NCBI GenBank assembly: GCA_963762865.1
Contig: CAVXNC010000021.1
Coordinates: 248,001 to 312,000 of the forward strand
From: DATHAP01 sp963762865
Lineage (GTDB): Bacteria; Actinomycetota; Actinomycetes; JACCUZ01
Length of the DNA: 64,000 nt
Reading direction: 5' to 3'
Shown one piece after another: positions 32,600 through 41,557 of the stretch (positions within the stretch are counted from its first letter, which is position 1; every line of letters begins with the position of its first letter). The notes under the pieces were generated by a model, which saw only the letters and a program-made list of their open reading frames with translations, ran no database searches and had not been told where the DNA came from. Made by a program: the position numbers and the translations under genes.

Positions 32600-35311
32600 A
32601 TGCGCCCCATCCGCCCGACGCGCTCCCGCCGTCCCGGCCGCCCTGCGCGGCCGGCCGGTTCCGTCGCGCTCTTCAGCCTGCTCGTGCCGCTGGCCACGGT
32701 CCTGCCGGTCGTGAGCCTCCCGCACGCGTCCGCCCACCCCGTGACGCCGGAGGTCCGCTCGCAGGCGCTGCGCGGCGTCGAGTCCGGCGGTCGCGGGGCC
32801 GAGGCCGCGCGCAGCAGCAGTCGCCTCGCCACCCGGAGCTGGGCCGCGGCCCCGGCCGGCGCTGCGAGCAGCGGCTCCGGCCCCGGCCGCCCGGAGGTGC
32901 TGGTGTCCCGGACCGGGCTCACCGAGTTCGACCTGCTCGGCGTCACCTGGCGACGTACTGCTGCCGGGGTGCCGGACCCGGCACCGAACGTCCTGGTCCG
33001 CACCCACGGCGACAAGGGCTGGAGCCGCTGGACCGCGCTCGACCGCACGCCGATGCCGCGCGCCGGCGAGGCGCGGCACGCCCGGCCGGGGACCGAGCCG
33101 CTGTGGGTCGGCGCCTCGGACGGCTACCAGGTGCGCGTCGACACCCGCACCGGTTCGCTCCCGCGCGACCTGCGCGTCGACCTCATCGACCCGGGCAGCT
33201 CCGCCGCTGACGCGGACCCGACGGCCGGGCGGCCGATGCAGAGCGCGGCGGCCGCCGCCGGCCGACCGGTGATCTACAGCCGGTCGCAGTGGGGCGCCGA
33301 CGAGCGGCTGCGCAGCGGGACACCCAAGTACAGCGCCACGATCAAGACCGGCTTCGTGCACCACACGGCCGGCACCAACGGCTACTCCGCAGCCGAGGTG
33401 CCCAAGATCCTGCGGGCGGTCTACGCGTACCACGTGAAGGGCAACGGCTGGTCGGACGTGGGCTACAACTTCCTCGTCGACCGATTCGGGCGGCTGTGGG
33501 AGGGCCGCTACGGCGGCATCACCAAGGCGGTCATCGGCGCGCACACCGGCGGCTTCAACATCGACTCGTTCGCCGTCTCTGCCCTCGGCAACTACGACAA
33601 GGTCGCACCCGAGGCGCCGATGGTCGACGCCATCGCGCGGCTGATGGCCTGGAAGCTCGGGGCAAGCTTCCGCGACCCCAACGGCACGAACGTCCTCACC
33701 TCCGAGGGCGGCGGGACGTCGCGGTACTCCGCGGGCACCAAGGTGACCTTCAGCAACATCTCCGGTCACCGTGACGCCGGCAAGACGTCGTGCCCCGGCA
33801 GCAACCTCTACGCGCAGCTGGCGACCATCCGGGCGCTCACCGCGTCCTACATGGGCACCGCGATGTACAGCCCCAAGCTCTCCTCGGCCACCGCTGTCTA
33901 CGGCACCGGCTCGACGGTCACAGTCTCCGCGCGTGTCAACACCGACCAGCAGTGGCGGCTCGAGGTGAGAGACGCGTGCCGCACGACTGTGGTGCGCACG
34001 ATCCTCGGCACCGCGTCGCCGTCGGTTCCGCTGGTGGCGCTGTGGGACCTGCGTGACGACACCGGGGCCCCGGTCAGACCCGGTGCCTACTCGCTGTCGC
34101 TCGTGGGCTCCGACGCCGGCGGGTCAACACCCACCTGGGCGGGCACGGTCACGGTCAACCCGGCGCGCACGGTGCCGCCGGCGGTGGCCGCCGCCAGCCC
34201 GCCGGGTCGCACCAGCTTCGTCCCCGTCGACCCGATCCGGCTGCTCGACACCACCGTCGACGGGGGTCTGCCGCTCGGCCCGGGTCAGCGGGTGGACCTT
34301 CGGGTGCCCGGCGCCGGCCGGGTGCCCGAGACCGGTGTCGCCGCTGTCGCCCTGAACGTCTCGGCCGGTTGCGCCACCGCAGCGACCCCGGTGACGGTCT
34401 GGGCGACCGGCTCGAAGAAGCCGTCCTCGGCAGCGCTCAACGTCCCAGCCGGCGGCGGGGCATCCGCGATGACCATCACCGCGCTCGGCGGCAACGGCAT
34501 GGTGAGCGTGCTCAACGGCGCCGGGACCGCCGAGCTCGCGGTGCACGTCGTCGGCTACTACCCCGTGGCCGGCGGCGACGTCTTCCGCTCCACCAAGCCG
34601 CTGCGCCTCTACGACTCGCGCACCGACCCGGCCGGTCCGCTGGCTGCCGGGGCACAGCGCGCCGTCACGGTGCCCACCCTGTCCGGCATCCCGTCGTCGT
34701 CGATGAGCGGCGCGCTGCTCAACGTCACGGCGCTCGCCGCCAGCGGCCGGGGGAGCGTGACCGTGCAGTCGGCGGCCGGGGACCGCGCGGCCGCGACCGT
34801 GAGCTACGCCCCCGGGCGGCCGGTGCAGAACCGCGCGGTGGCGAGGCTCGCGGACGGCAAGCTGACCCTCACGGGTCGCGACGCGACCGCGCACGTCGTG
34901 GTCGACGTCGTCGGCTGGTGGGCGCCGCAGGCGGTCGTCGGCGGCCAGCTGTTCCAGCCCAAGGCCGCGACCCGGGTGCTCGACACCCGGACCGGGCTCG
35001 GCGCCCGCCGCGGCAGCGTCGGTCCGGGCGGGGTGCTGACCGTGCAGGTCGCCGGGAAGGGCAAGCCGGTCCCCGGCAGCGCCCGCGCCGTCGTCCTGAA
35101 CGTCACCTCGATCGGCGCGACCCGCAACACGACCGTGACGGCGTGGCCCAACGGCACCCGCCGGCCGTACTTCCCGGACCTCACCGTCCGGGCCTGGCGA
35201 CCCACCTCCAACCTGGTCGTCATCAAGGTCGGTGCGAAGAACCGGGTGCGCGTCGCCAACGCCAAGGGGTCGACGCACCTGGTCGGCGACGTGGTGGGCT
35301 ACTACCCCTAG
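32600..35311 (+). CDS. Secreted N-acetylmuramoyl-L-alanine amidase (PGRP domain) with three C-terminal repeats
   Basis: Secreted protein of 903 residues. After a basic start and signal peptide (VALFSLLVPLATVLPVVSL) and a ~200-residue N-terminal region, a PGRP/amidase_2 domain spans about residues 228-410: IYSRSQWGADERLR, FVHHTAGTNGYS with zinc-ligand H254, GWSDVGYNFLVDRFGRLWEGRYGG, and SGHRDAGKTSCPG with H390 and the Cys ligand. A short Ig-like unit (DLRDDTGAPVRPGAYSLSL) follows. The last ~365 residues are three copies of a ~115-residue domain (starting near IRLLDT, LRLYDSR and TRVLDTR, ending VVGYYP, VVGWWAP and VVGYYP). It would cleave peptide stems from peptidoglycan outside the cell; the repeats may bind wall glycans. 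Confidence 0.92.
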   Translation: MRPIRPTRSRRPGRPARPAGSVALFSLLVPLATVLPVVSLPHASAHPVTPEVRSQALRGVESGGRGAEAARSSSRLATRSWAAAPAGAASSGSGPGRPEVLVSRTGLTEFDLLGVTWRRTAAGVPDPAPNVLVRTHGDKGWSRWTALDRTPMPRAGEARHARPGTEPLWVGASDGYQVRVDTRTGSLPRDLRVDLIDPGSSAADADPTAGRPMQSAAAAAGRPVIYSRSQWGADERLRSGTPKYSATIKTGFVHHTAGTNGYSAAEVPKILRAVYAYHVKGNGWSDVGYNFLVDRFGRLWEGRYGGITKAVIGAHTGGFNIDSFAVSALGNYDKVAPEAPMVDAIARLMAWKLGASFRDPNGTNVLTSEGGGTSRYSAGTKVTFSNISGHRDAGKTSCPGSNLYAQLATIRALTASYMGTAMYSPKLSSATAVYGTGSTVTVSARVNTDQQWRLEVRDACRTTVVRTILGTASPSVPLVALWDLRDDTGAPVRPGAYSLSLVGSDAGGSTPTWAGTVTVNPARTVPPAVAAASPPGRTSFVPVDPIRLLDTTVDGGLPLGPGQRVDLRVPGAGRVPETGVAAVALNVSAGCATAATPVTVWATGSKKPSSAALNVPAGGGASAMTITALGGNGMVSVLNGAGTAELAVHVVGYYPVAGGDVFRSTKPLRLYDSRTDPAGPLAAGAQRAVTVPTLSGIPSSSMSGALLNVTALAASGRGSVTVQSAAGDRAAATVSYAPGRPVQNRAVARLADGKLTLTGRDATAHVVVDVVGWWAPQAVVGGQLFQPKAATRVLDTRTGLGARRGSVGPGGVLTVQVAGKGKPVPGSARAVVLNVTSIGATRNTTVTAWPNGTRRPYFPDLTVRAWRPTSNLVVIKVGAKNRVRVANAKGSTHLVGDVVGYYP

Positions 35312-35314
35312 GGT
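35309..35314 (+). promoter_or_regulatory. Candidate -10 element for the polyprenol-phosphate glycosyltransferase gene
   Basis: TAGGGT shares the TAG stop of the amidase gene and ends 10 nt before the ATG at 35325. Confidence 0.35.
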
Positions 35315-35324
35315 GGCTCGCGAG

Positions 35325-36359
35325 ATGAGCCAGCAGCCCACCACCACCACGCCCACGTCGCCTGACTCGCCCGCCGGGTCCGATTCGACCGCGCAGCTGC
35401 CGGTCACGGAGGCCCTGACCCCGGCGACCCACCAGGTCACCGAGCAGGTCGCCGGCGACCACGCCGAGCACCCGCCGGTCGTGACGATCGTGCTGCCGTG
35501 CTTCAACGAGCGCGACCACGTCATCGACGAGGTCGAGCGCATCTGCGCGGCCATGGACGGCTCCGGTCTGAGCTACGAGCTGCTCGCCATCGATGACGCG
35601 TCGACCGACGACACCCTCCGGCTTCTCGAGGACGCGCTGCCGCGGTTCCCGCACCTGCGGCTGATGCCCTTCCGCCGCAACGGCGGGTCGGGCACCGCCC
35701 GGCGCATCGGCACCATCGACGCGCGCGGCGAGATCGTCGTCTGGACCGACGCCGACATGACCTACCCCAACGAGCGCATCCCCGAGCTCGTGCAGATGCT
35801 GCTCGAGGACCCGACCTACGACCAGGTCGTCGGCGCACGGACCTCGGAGGAGGGCTCGCACAAGATCCTGCGAGTGCCGGCGAAGTGGGTGATCCGCAAG
35901 ATCGCCGAGCGGCTGTCGAACTCCTCGATCCCCGACCTCAACTCCGGGCTGCGCGCCTTCCGCCGGTCGGTGTCGCTGCCCTACCTGCGGCTGCTGCCCC
36001 CCGGCTTCTCCTGCGTCACCACGATCACGCTGGCCTTCCTGTCCAACCAGCACGACATCAAGTACGTCCCCATCGACTACGCCAAGCGCTCCGGCTCGTC
36101 GAAGTTCCACTTCGTCAAGGACGCCTACCGCTACATCCTGCAGGTGCTGCGGATGGTCATGTACTTCAACCCGCTCAAGGTGCTGATGCCGCTCGCGCTG
36201 TGGCTGATCGGGATCGGCCTGGCGAAGGGTGTCTACGACCTGTTCGCACACTTCGGCCGGTTCGCCGTCAACACCGTGCTCATCTTCATCACCGGCATGC
36301 TGGTCGGCGCGCTTGCCCTGCTCGCGGACCTCATCGTCCGCTCCCGCTCCGAGGTCTAG
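35325..36359 (+). CDS. Polyprenol/dolichol-phosphate glycosyltransferase (GT2) with C-terminal membrane helices
   Basis: Protein of 344 residues. A polar Thr/Pro-rich leader of about 45 residues precedes a GT2 domain: VTIVLPCFNERDHVIDEVERI, LLAIDDASTDDTLRLLED, EIVVWTDADMTYPNERIPELV (DAD metal site), VGARTSEEGS, then LNSGLRAFRRSV. Two membrane helices close the protein (LALWLIGIGLAKGVYDLF, LIFITGMLVGALALLADLIV). This arrangement is typical of enzymes that make polyprenyl-phosphate sugars used by GT-C enzymes outside the membrane, and so fits the GT39-like protein at 26877-28376. Adjacent flippase-like gene follows after 8 nt. Confidence 0.9.
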   Translation: MSQQPTTTTPTSPDSPAGSDSTAQLPVTEALTPATHQVTEQVAGDHAEHPPVVTIVLPCFNERDHVIDEVERICAAMDGSGLSYELLAIDDASTDDTLRLLEDALPRFPHLRLMPFRRNGGSGTARRIGTIDARGEIVVWTDADMTYPNERIPELVQMLLEDPTYDQVVGARTSEEGSHKILRVPAKWVIRKIAERLSNSSIPDLNSGLRAFRRSVSLPYLRLLPPGFSCVTTITLAFLSNQHDIKYVPIDYAKRSGSSKFHFVKDAYRYILQVLRMVMYFNPLKVLMPLALWLIGIGLAKGVYDLFAHFGRFAVNTVLIFITGMLVGALALLADLIVRSRSEV

Positions 36360-36367
36360 ACCCGACA

Positions 36368-37342
36368 GTGGTTCCCGGGGCGGACCTTGCCGCGGCCGGC
36401 GAGACCGGGCGCACGCCGAGCTCCTGGCGCCGGTCCGCGCTGTCGGCGGTCTTCGTCCTGGTGGCCGTGGCTGCCTTCGCTGGGGCGCTCGCCGGGCAGT
36501 GGTCGCAGGTCGCGGACCGCCTTGCGGACCAGCGCCCGCTGGTGCTCGCCGGGTCGCTGGTCCTCGCGCTGGTGGGTGTCTACCTGAGCTTCCTGCTCTG
36601 GCGCGGCACGCTCGCCACGCTCGGGTCCTCGATCCCGGTACGCCCGGCTGCTCGGCTGTTCTTCGTCACGCAGCTCGGCAAGTACGTACCGGGAGCCGTG
36701 TGGCCGGTGCTCGCCCAGATGCGGATGGGCCGGGAGCACGGCGTGCCACGGCAGCGGATGGCTTTGGCGTTCCTGCTCACCCTCGGGCTGGCGACGGTTG
36801 TCGGGGTGCTGCTCGGCGTGGCGGCGCTGCCCGCGCTGCTGCGGGCCGAAGGCCGGGTCGTGCTGCTCGGGCTGCTGGCGGTGCCGCTGCTCCTCCTGCT
36901 CCTCGTGCCGCGGGTCATCAACCGGCTGCTCGGCATCGGCCTGCGGCTGATCCGGCGCCCCGGCCTCGACGCTCCGCTGGCGGGCCGGGACGTCGCCCGC
37001 GGCGTCGGGTGGGCCATCGCCTTCTGGCTGGTCTACGCGAGCCATGTGTGGCTGCTCGCCGTCGGGCTCGGGGCCGACCCGCTCGAGGCCTTCCCGGTGG
37101 CGCTCGGCGGCTTCGCGATCGCCTTCTCGCTCGGCCCGCTGCTGGTGTTCCTGCCGGCCGGCGCGGGGGTCCGCGAGGCCGTGCTGATCGTCCTGCTCGG
37201 CGGCGTCCTCGACACCCCCGATGCCACGGCCGTGGCGCTCACCTCGCGCGCCATCCTGATGCTCACCGACGGCCTGCTCGCCCTCGGTGCCGTGGCGATC
37301 GCGAGGCCGGCACGACGGGCTCCGGAGGCCGGCGCCCGCTAG
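36368..37342 (+). CDS. LPG synthase/UPF0104-type integral membrane protein (flippase-like)
   Basis: Membrane protein of 324 residues with eight or more hydrophobic helices. The conserved patch FFVTQLGKYVPGAVWPVLAQMRMGR (residues ~98-122) is the signature of the lysylphosphatidylglycerol synthetase transmembrane family, and FLPAGAGVREAVLIVLLG near the end is the second family motif (PGGxGxREA). Such proteins often sit beside polyprenol-phosphate glycosyltransferases and are thought to help move lipid-linked sugars. GTG at 36368 begins 8 nt after the preceding stop. Its TAG stop shares CTAG with the convergent methyltransferase stop. Confidence 0.87.
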   Translation: MVPGADLAAAGETGRTPSSWRRSALSAVFVLVAVAAFAGALAGQWSQVADRLADQRPLVLAGSLVLALVGVYLSFLLWRGTLATLGSSIPVRPAARLFFVTQLGKYVPGAVWPVLAQMRMGREHGVPRQRMALAFLLTLGLATVVGVLLGVAALPALLRAEGRVVLLGLLAVPLLLLLLVPRVINRLLGIGLRLIRRPGLDAPLAGRDVARGVGWAIAFWLVYASHVWLLAVGLGADPLEAFPVALGGFAIAFSLGPLLVFLPAGAGVREAVLIVLLGGVLDTPDATAVALTSRAILMLTDGLLALGAVAIARPARRAPEAGAR

Positions 37343-38133
37343 GTGTCCCGGGGCTTGCGGGCGCGGGCGACCAGGCCGGGGCCGGTGCGCGGGAAGAGCC
37401 GCTGCACGCCCCGGAAGGGCAGCGTGCCCAGCCGCGCGGCGCTGGCCGCGAACGACGTTGTCGGCTGGAGCGTGCGCCCGCTCGCGTCCGACCGCTCGGC
37501 CTTGGTCTCCGCGGTGGCGCCCGCGGCCAGCCGGCGGCGACCGGCGGCGTTGCGCCCGGCCTCCAGCAGGTAGCCCAGCGGTGCCCCGAAGTGCACCAGC
37601 TCGACATCGACCAGGCCCGCGCCGGTGAGCAGCGCGCGCATCACCGGCGGGTCGTAGCGGCGGTGGTGGCCGACCATCTCGTCGGCCGCGCCGAAGCGCC
37701 GCTGCCAGGCCGGGGTCGAGAGCAGCATGCTGCCGCCGGGGCGCAGCCGGCCGGCCCACTCGGCCATGGCGGCGTGGTCGTCCTCGATGTGCTCGATCAC
37801 CTCGAAGGCGCAGACCAGGTCGAAGGCCTCGTCCTCGCGCAGCGTTGCCAGGTCGCCGTGGCGCACCTCGCCCCGACCGCCGGCGACCGCCAGCCGGCGC
37901 TTCGCGACCGTGCAGGACGTGGCGTCCGGCTCCACGCCCAGGTAGTCGTAGTCGCGGGCCAGGCGTGCGGCGAAGCCGCCCTGCCCGCAGCCGACCTCGA
38001 GGACCTGGAGGCCGGGGTCCGGCGCCGGGAGCAGCCGGGAGACCACGGACCAGCGCAGCCAGCCGTTGGGGCTCAGCGGTGGCAGCGTCACGGTCTCCTG
38101 CTGCCGGGGAGCGGTCGGACCAGTCGGAACCAC
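37339..38133 (-). CDS. Class I SAM-dependent methyltransferase
   Basis: Methyltransferase of 264 residues. The SAM-binding motif is LQVLEVGCGQGGFAARLA, followed by LGVEPDATSCTVAKRRL (acidic loop), FDLVCAFEVIEHIEDDHAAMAEW and LRPGGSMLLSTPAW, the Methyltransf_11/23 type. GTG at 38133 lies one nucleotide after the upstream glycosyltransferase stop, with GGAGG about 7 nt before it. Being coupled to a glycosyltransferase, it probably methylates a sugar or lipid intermediate of the surface polymer, but the substrate cannot be read from sequence. Confidence 0.88.
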   Translation of the reverse strand: MVPTGPTAPRQQETVTLPPLSPNGWLRWSVVSRLLPAPDPGLQVLEVGCGQGGFAARLARDYDYLGVEPDATSCTVAKRRLAVAGGRGEVRHGDLATLREDEAFDLVCAFEVIEHIEDDHAAMAEWAGRLRPGGSMLLSTPAWQRRFGAADEMVGHHRRYDPPVMRALLTGAGLVDVELVHFGAPLGYLLEAGRNAAGRRRLAAGATAETKAERSDASGRTLQPTTSFAASAARLGTLPFRGVQRLFPRTGPGLVARARKPRDT

Positions 38134-38134
38134 G

Positions 38135-39277
38135 TCAGGCCTCCGGGGGGACCAGCGAGCGCAGCCGGTCGTCGAGCGGGGCGACGACCCGGTCGGGGGT
38201 GAACGCGTCGAGAGCCAGCTTGCGGGCGGCGGTGCGGGCCAGCTCGAGCCGGGTCCGGTCGGCGGCCAGATCGCGCAGCGCGACGGCAAGGGCGCCCGGG
38301 TCGCCCGCGGGGACGAGCACCGCTGCGTCGGGCTGCTCCGCGAGGACCCGGCGCTGCGGCGGGGTGTCGGAGGTGACGACCGCGCACCCGGCCGCCGCGC
38401 CCTGGAACACCTTGTTGGGCACCACCCGGGCAGCCTTCGGGCCCTCGCCGAAGATGCCGAGGCAGACGTCGTGGTCGGCCACCAGCGAGGGCAGCTCGGC
38501 GGCCGGCACCCAGTCCAGCCAGCGCACCCGGTCGTTGCCCGCCGCTGCCCGCCGGGTCGCGGCCAGGTCCTGCCCGGTGCCGACCATCGTGGCGCGGACC
38601 GGCGCGTCGGCAACCAGCCCCAGCGCCGCACCGATGACCGGCGCCCCCTGCAGCGGCGTGAAGAGCCCGAAGAAGATCACTCGCAGCTCGTCGTCGTCCC
38701 CGGCCGGCCGGCGGGCGTCGCGACCGGCCGGCTGCGCGGCGTACCACTCCTGGGGCGCGCCGACGGCCACCACGACGGCCCGCCTGCGGGCCACGGCGGG
38801 CAGCGCCGACCGGTGCTCCTCGGTGTCGACGACCACGACGTCGGCGGCCGCGAGCGCGGCACCGTCCAGAGCGCGCAGCATTCGCTGCCGGGAGCCGCCC
38901 GCCACGCCGCGGTCCCGGGCGGTGTCGCTCGCGCCGACGAGGTGGTCGAGCACGATCGGCACGTGCGGGAAGAGCCGTCGGGCAAGCAGGACGTCGAAGT
39001 GACCGAGGTAGCCCACCACCACGGCGTCCGGCCAGCCGCCCTGGCGGCGGAAGGGCCGGGAGCGGCGCCACAGGTCGAGCCAGCACCGCGCGATCCGCCA
39101 GCCCAGGCGCGGCAGGGCGAGCGGGTTGCGCAGCATCCCGACCCGGTCGGCGGTGGAGAGCCCCAGCGGGGCGTTGCACTCCCGCACCGTCGCCCCGCGC
39201 TGGCGCAGCCCGTCGCGAAGGACGGCCACCCGGGGGTGCGCCGCCGCGTCGTAGGTGCCGAAGAACAGGAGGCGCAT
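38135..39277 (-). CDS. GT-B type glycosyltransferase
   Basis: Protein of 380 residues starting MRLLFFGTYDAAAHPRVAVLRDGLRQRG, a typical N-terminal Rossmann half of GT4-like enzymes; the C-terminal half has RVIFFGLFTPLQGAPVIGAAL, VRWLDWVPAAELPSLVADHDVCLGIFGEG and VVPNKVFQGAAAGCAVVTSDTP. The classical EX7E motif is replaced by a KV..Q.AAAG form. ATG at 39277 is supported by TAGGCT 8 nt upstream; the frame is open much further but lacks sense there. It forms an operon with the methyltransferase. Confidence 0.85.
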   Translation of the reverse strand: MRLLFFGTYDAAAHPRVAVLRDGLRQRGATVRECNAPLGLSTADRVGMLRNPLALPRLGWRIARCWLDLWRRSRPFRRQGGWPDAVVVGYLGHFDVLLARRLFPHVPIVLDHLVGASDTARDRGVAGGSRQRMLRALDGAALAAADVVVVDTEEHRSALPAVARRRAVVVAVGAPQEWYAAQPAGRDARRPAGDDDELRVIFFGLFTPLQGAPVIGAALGLVADAPVRATMVGTGQDLAATRRAAAGNDRVRWLDWVPAAELPSLVADHDVCLGIFGEGPKAARVVPNKVFQGAAAGCAVVTSDTPPQRRVLAEQPDAAVLVPAGDPGALAVALRDLAADRTRLELARTAARKLALDAFTPDRVVAPLDDRLRSLVPPEA

Positions 39278-39285
39278 CGCCGGCG

Positions 39286-39291
39286 AGCCTA
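39286..39291 (-). promoter_or_regulatory. Leaderless-type -10 element for the glycosyltransferase-methyltransferase operon
   Basis: TAGGCT on the minus strand with 8 nt to the ATG at 39277. It decides the start of a frame that is otherwise open for another 327 bases. Confidence 0.55.
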
Positions 39292-39362
39292 GCGGTGTGG
39301 CGAACCGGCACGAACCCGACGGCGTCGACCTATGGTGGACGGTCGGTGAGTCCCACCCGTCC

Positions 39363-39386
39363 CACCGGCACCAGCACCGGCACCAG
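39363..39386 (+). repeat. 12-bp tandem repeat in the SpoIID leader
   Basis: CACCGGCACCAG occurs twice in tandem (39363-39374 and 39375-39386) with a partial third copy after it, just upstream of the GGAAGG ribosome-binding site of the SpoIID/LytB gene. Probably a slippage product in the leader. Confidence 0.6.
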
Positions 39387-39410
39387 CACCGAGTCACCGG
39401 AAGGCATCCC

Positions 39411-41447
39411 ATGCGCCGCCCCCTCCACGTCGCCGTCACCGCCCTCGCGGTCGGCCTCGCCCTCGCCGTGGGTGCCGGTCCGGTCGCGACCCCCCCGGCG
39501 GCTGCGGCCGAGTGCCCGGCATCCGGGGGCGCGACGATGCCGCGGGCGAGCGCCACCGGCGACGTCGTCTTCCGCGGCGGCGGCTGGGGGCACGGCCTGG
39601 GCATGAGCCAGTACGGCGCGCAGGGCGCCGCCCGGCTGGGCTGCTCCTACGGCCAGATCCTGACCCGCTACTACTCGGGCACCGAGGTGCGGAAGGCCGC
39701 GATGCCCGACGCCGTCCGGCTGCGGATGCTCGAGGGCGGCTACCGGGTCGACGTGACCGCGCAGGAGGGGCCGCTCAGCTGGCTGCTCGAGGGCTGCACC
39801 GGGCCGACGCCGGAGAACCCCGGTGCGGCCGCCTGCCCGCCGCAGCAGCCGCAGGGCGCACGGTGGCAGCTGCGGCTGGACCCGACCTCGACCCGTTTCG
39901 CGCTCTACGACCTGGCCGTCACGCCCAAGGCGCTGGTGTGGCAGGGCGGCTCGACGACCCAGGCGCTGCGGCTGGTGCAGGCCGGCAAGGTCGCGCACCT
40001 CACGACGTGGAAGGGCTCGTCCATCTACCTGGACCGGTGGCTGCGCTGGGACTGGACGCGCTTCACCCTCGCCGGCTCGCTGATCGACGCGGTCCAGACC
40101 ATCGAGACCGACGCGGTCGGGCCGGCGATGGACAAGTACCTGTGGGGGATCGCGGAGGTCCCGGCGTCCTTCCCCGCGGAGGCGCTCAAGGCGCAGGCGG
40201 TGGCCGCGCGGACGTACGCCGCGAAGCGGGCCGGCCGGGTGCTGATGCCGACGCCGGCCGACCAGAACTACACCGGCTGGAAGAAGGAGACCGAGGGCAC
40301 CGGCGGGGTGTGGGGCGCCAAGTGGAAGGCGGCCGTCGACGCGACCAACGGGGTCGTCGTCGCCACCGCGGGGGGCGGCCCGCTGATCGACGCCTTCTAC
40401 TCCTCGTCGATGGGCGGGCACACCGAGGACGAGCGCTACGTCTGGGGCGTCGAGGCCCCGTTCCTGCGTGCCGTCGACGACTCCCGCTGGGACCTGGCGT
40501 CGAGCAACCCGGCGCAGATGCGGTCCTGGGCGAAGGCGTTCACCTGGTCGCAGGTGGCGTCCCGCCTCGGCTTCAGCCAGGTCAGCGCGCTGTCGGTGGC
40601 CAAGCGCGGGTCGGACGCCCGGGTCGCCGGCGTCAAGGTCACCGGGATCAAGCAGGGACAGCTCCAGACGACGTACGTCGAGGGCTGGGACGTGCGCGAG
40701 GCCTTCGGTCTGCTGTCGCCGGGCTTCACCATCTCCACCGCGCGCACCGGCGGCGCCGGCGCGCAGCCACTCACCGGTGACTGGGACGGCGACGGCGTCG
40801 ACCAGCCCGGGTGGTTCCGCAACGGCCGGGTGTCGCTCGCGATGACCGGGTCTTCAGGGTCATCCGGGTCATCGGGCTCATGGGTCAGCCGGTTCCGCTA
40901 CGGCACCGCGGGAGACGTGGCGGTCGTCGGGGACTGGGACGGCGACGGCGACGACGACCTCGGCGTCTTCCGCAACGGCACCTGGCTGCTGCGCAACGGG
41001 TTCGCCGCCGACGGCGCGCGGACGACCATCGCGTTCGGCGCGACCGGTGACAAGCCGGTCGTCGGCTCGTGGAACGGCACCACGACGGGGATCGGCGTCG
41101 TCCGCGGCACCAGGTGGCTGCTGCGCGACACCGTCACCGCCGGACCGACCCAACGTTCCTTCCGCTACGGGCGGGCGTCCGACGTGCCGGTGGTCGGGCA
41201 CTGGAAGGGGACGGCGCGCACCGGGATCGGCGTGGAACGCGCCGGGCGGTGGCTGCTGCGCAACCGGCTCTCCGGCGGCCGCGCGGGCATCGCCGTGACC
41301 TTCGGCGCGGCAGCCGGCCGACCGGTCACCGGGGACTGGGCCGGCACCGGCCGGACCTCGGTCGGCATGGTCCGCGACACGACCTTCCGGCTGCGGGCGA
41401 CCCTCGCGGAGCGGTCCGCGGTGCAGCGCCGGATCTTCGTCGGGTGA
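39411..41447 (+). CDS. Secreted SpoIID/LytB-domain protein with C-terminal FG-GAP-like repeats
   Basis: Secreted protein of 678 residues. A Sec signal peptide (VAVTALAVGLALAVGAGPVA) leads to the SpoIID/LytB start GGGWGHGLGMSQYGAQGAARLG. The family core is KYLWGIAEVPASFPAEALKAQAVAARTYA, with E249 at the position of the catalytic Glu of SpoIID lytic transglycosylases, followed by YSSSMGGHTED. The last ~220 residues hold five FG-GAP/VCBS-type repeats (GDWDGDGVDQPGWF, GDWDGDGDDDLGVF and three more degenerate copies) separated by a Ser/Gly linker. It likely cleaves stem-free glycan strands in the wall. Working next to the PGRP amidase makes biochemical sense, since SpoIID acts on denuded glycan. 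Confidence 0.9.
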   Translation: MRRPLHVAVTALAVGLALAVGAGPVATPPAAAAECPASGGATMPRASATGDVVFRGGGWGHGLGMSQYGAQGAARLGCSYGQILTRYYSGTEVRKAAMPDAVRLRMLEGGYRVDVTAQEGPLSWLLEGCTGPTPENPGAAACPPQQPQGARWQLRLDPTSTRFALYDLAVTPKALVWQGGSTTQALRLVQAGKVAHLTTWKGSSIYLDRWLRWDWTRFTLAGSLIDAVQTIETDAVGPAMDKYLWGIAEVPASFPAEALKAQAVAARTYAAKRAGRVLMPTPADQNYTGWKKETEGTGGVWGAKWKAAVDATNGVVVATAGGGPLIDAFYSSSMGGHTEDERYVWGVEAPFLRAVDDSRWDLASSNPAQMRSWAKAFTWSQVASRLGFSQVSALSVAKRGSDARVAGVKVTGIKQGQLQTTYVEGWDVREAFGLLSPGFTISTARTGGAGAQPLTGDWDGDGVDQPGWFRNGRVSLAMTGSSGSSGSSGSWVSRFRYGTAGDVAVVGDWDGDGDDDLGVFRNGTWLLRNGFAADGARTTIAFGATGDKPVVGSWNGTTTGIGVVRGTRWLLRDTVTAGPTQRSFRYGRASDVPVVGHWKGTARTGIGVERAGRWLLRNRLSGGRAGIAVTFGAAAGRPVTGDWAGTGRTSVGMVRDTTFRLRATLAERSAVQRRIFVG

Positions 41448-41475
41448 CGTCCCGCGCCACGCGGGGCGGGCGGCG

Positions 41476-41481
41476 TAGGCT
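41476..41481 (+). promoter_or_regulatory. Candidate -10 element for the GT4-pyrophosphorylase operon
   Basis: TAGGCT in the 110-bp gap after the SpoIID gene. It would give a leader of about 65-70 nt with TAGGAG as ribosome-binding site before the GTG at 41558. Confidence 0.4.
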
Positions 41482-41557
41482 GGCGGGAGTCGGTTGCCCC
41501 GACGGACGGCGTCTGACAACGACGGACAACTTCGAGACGAGTAGGAGCGCGACGCGG

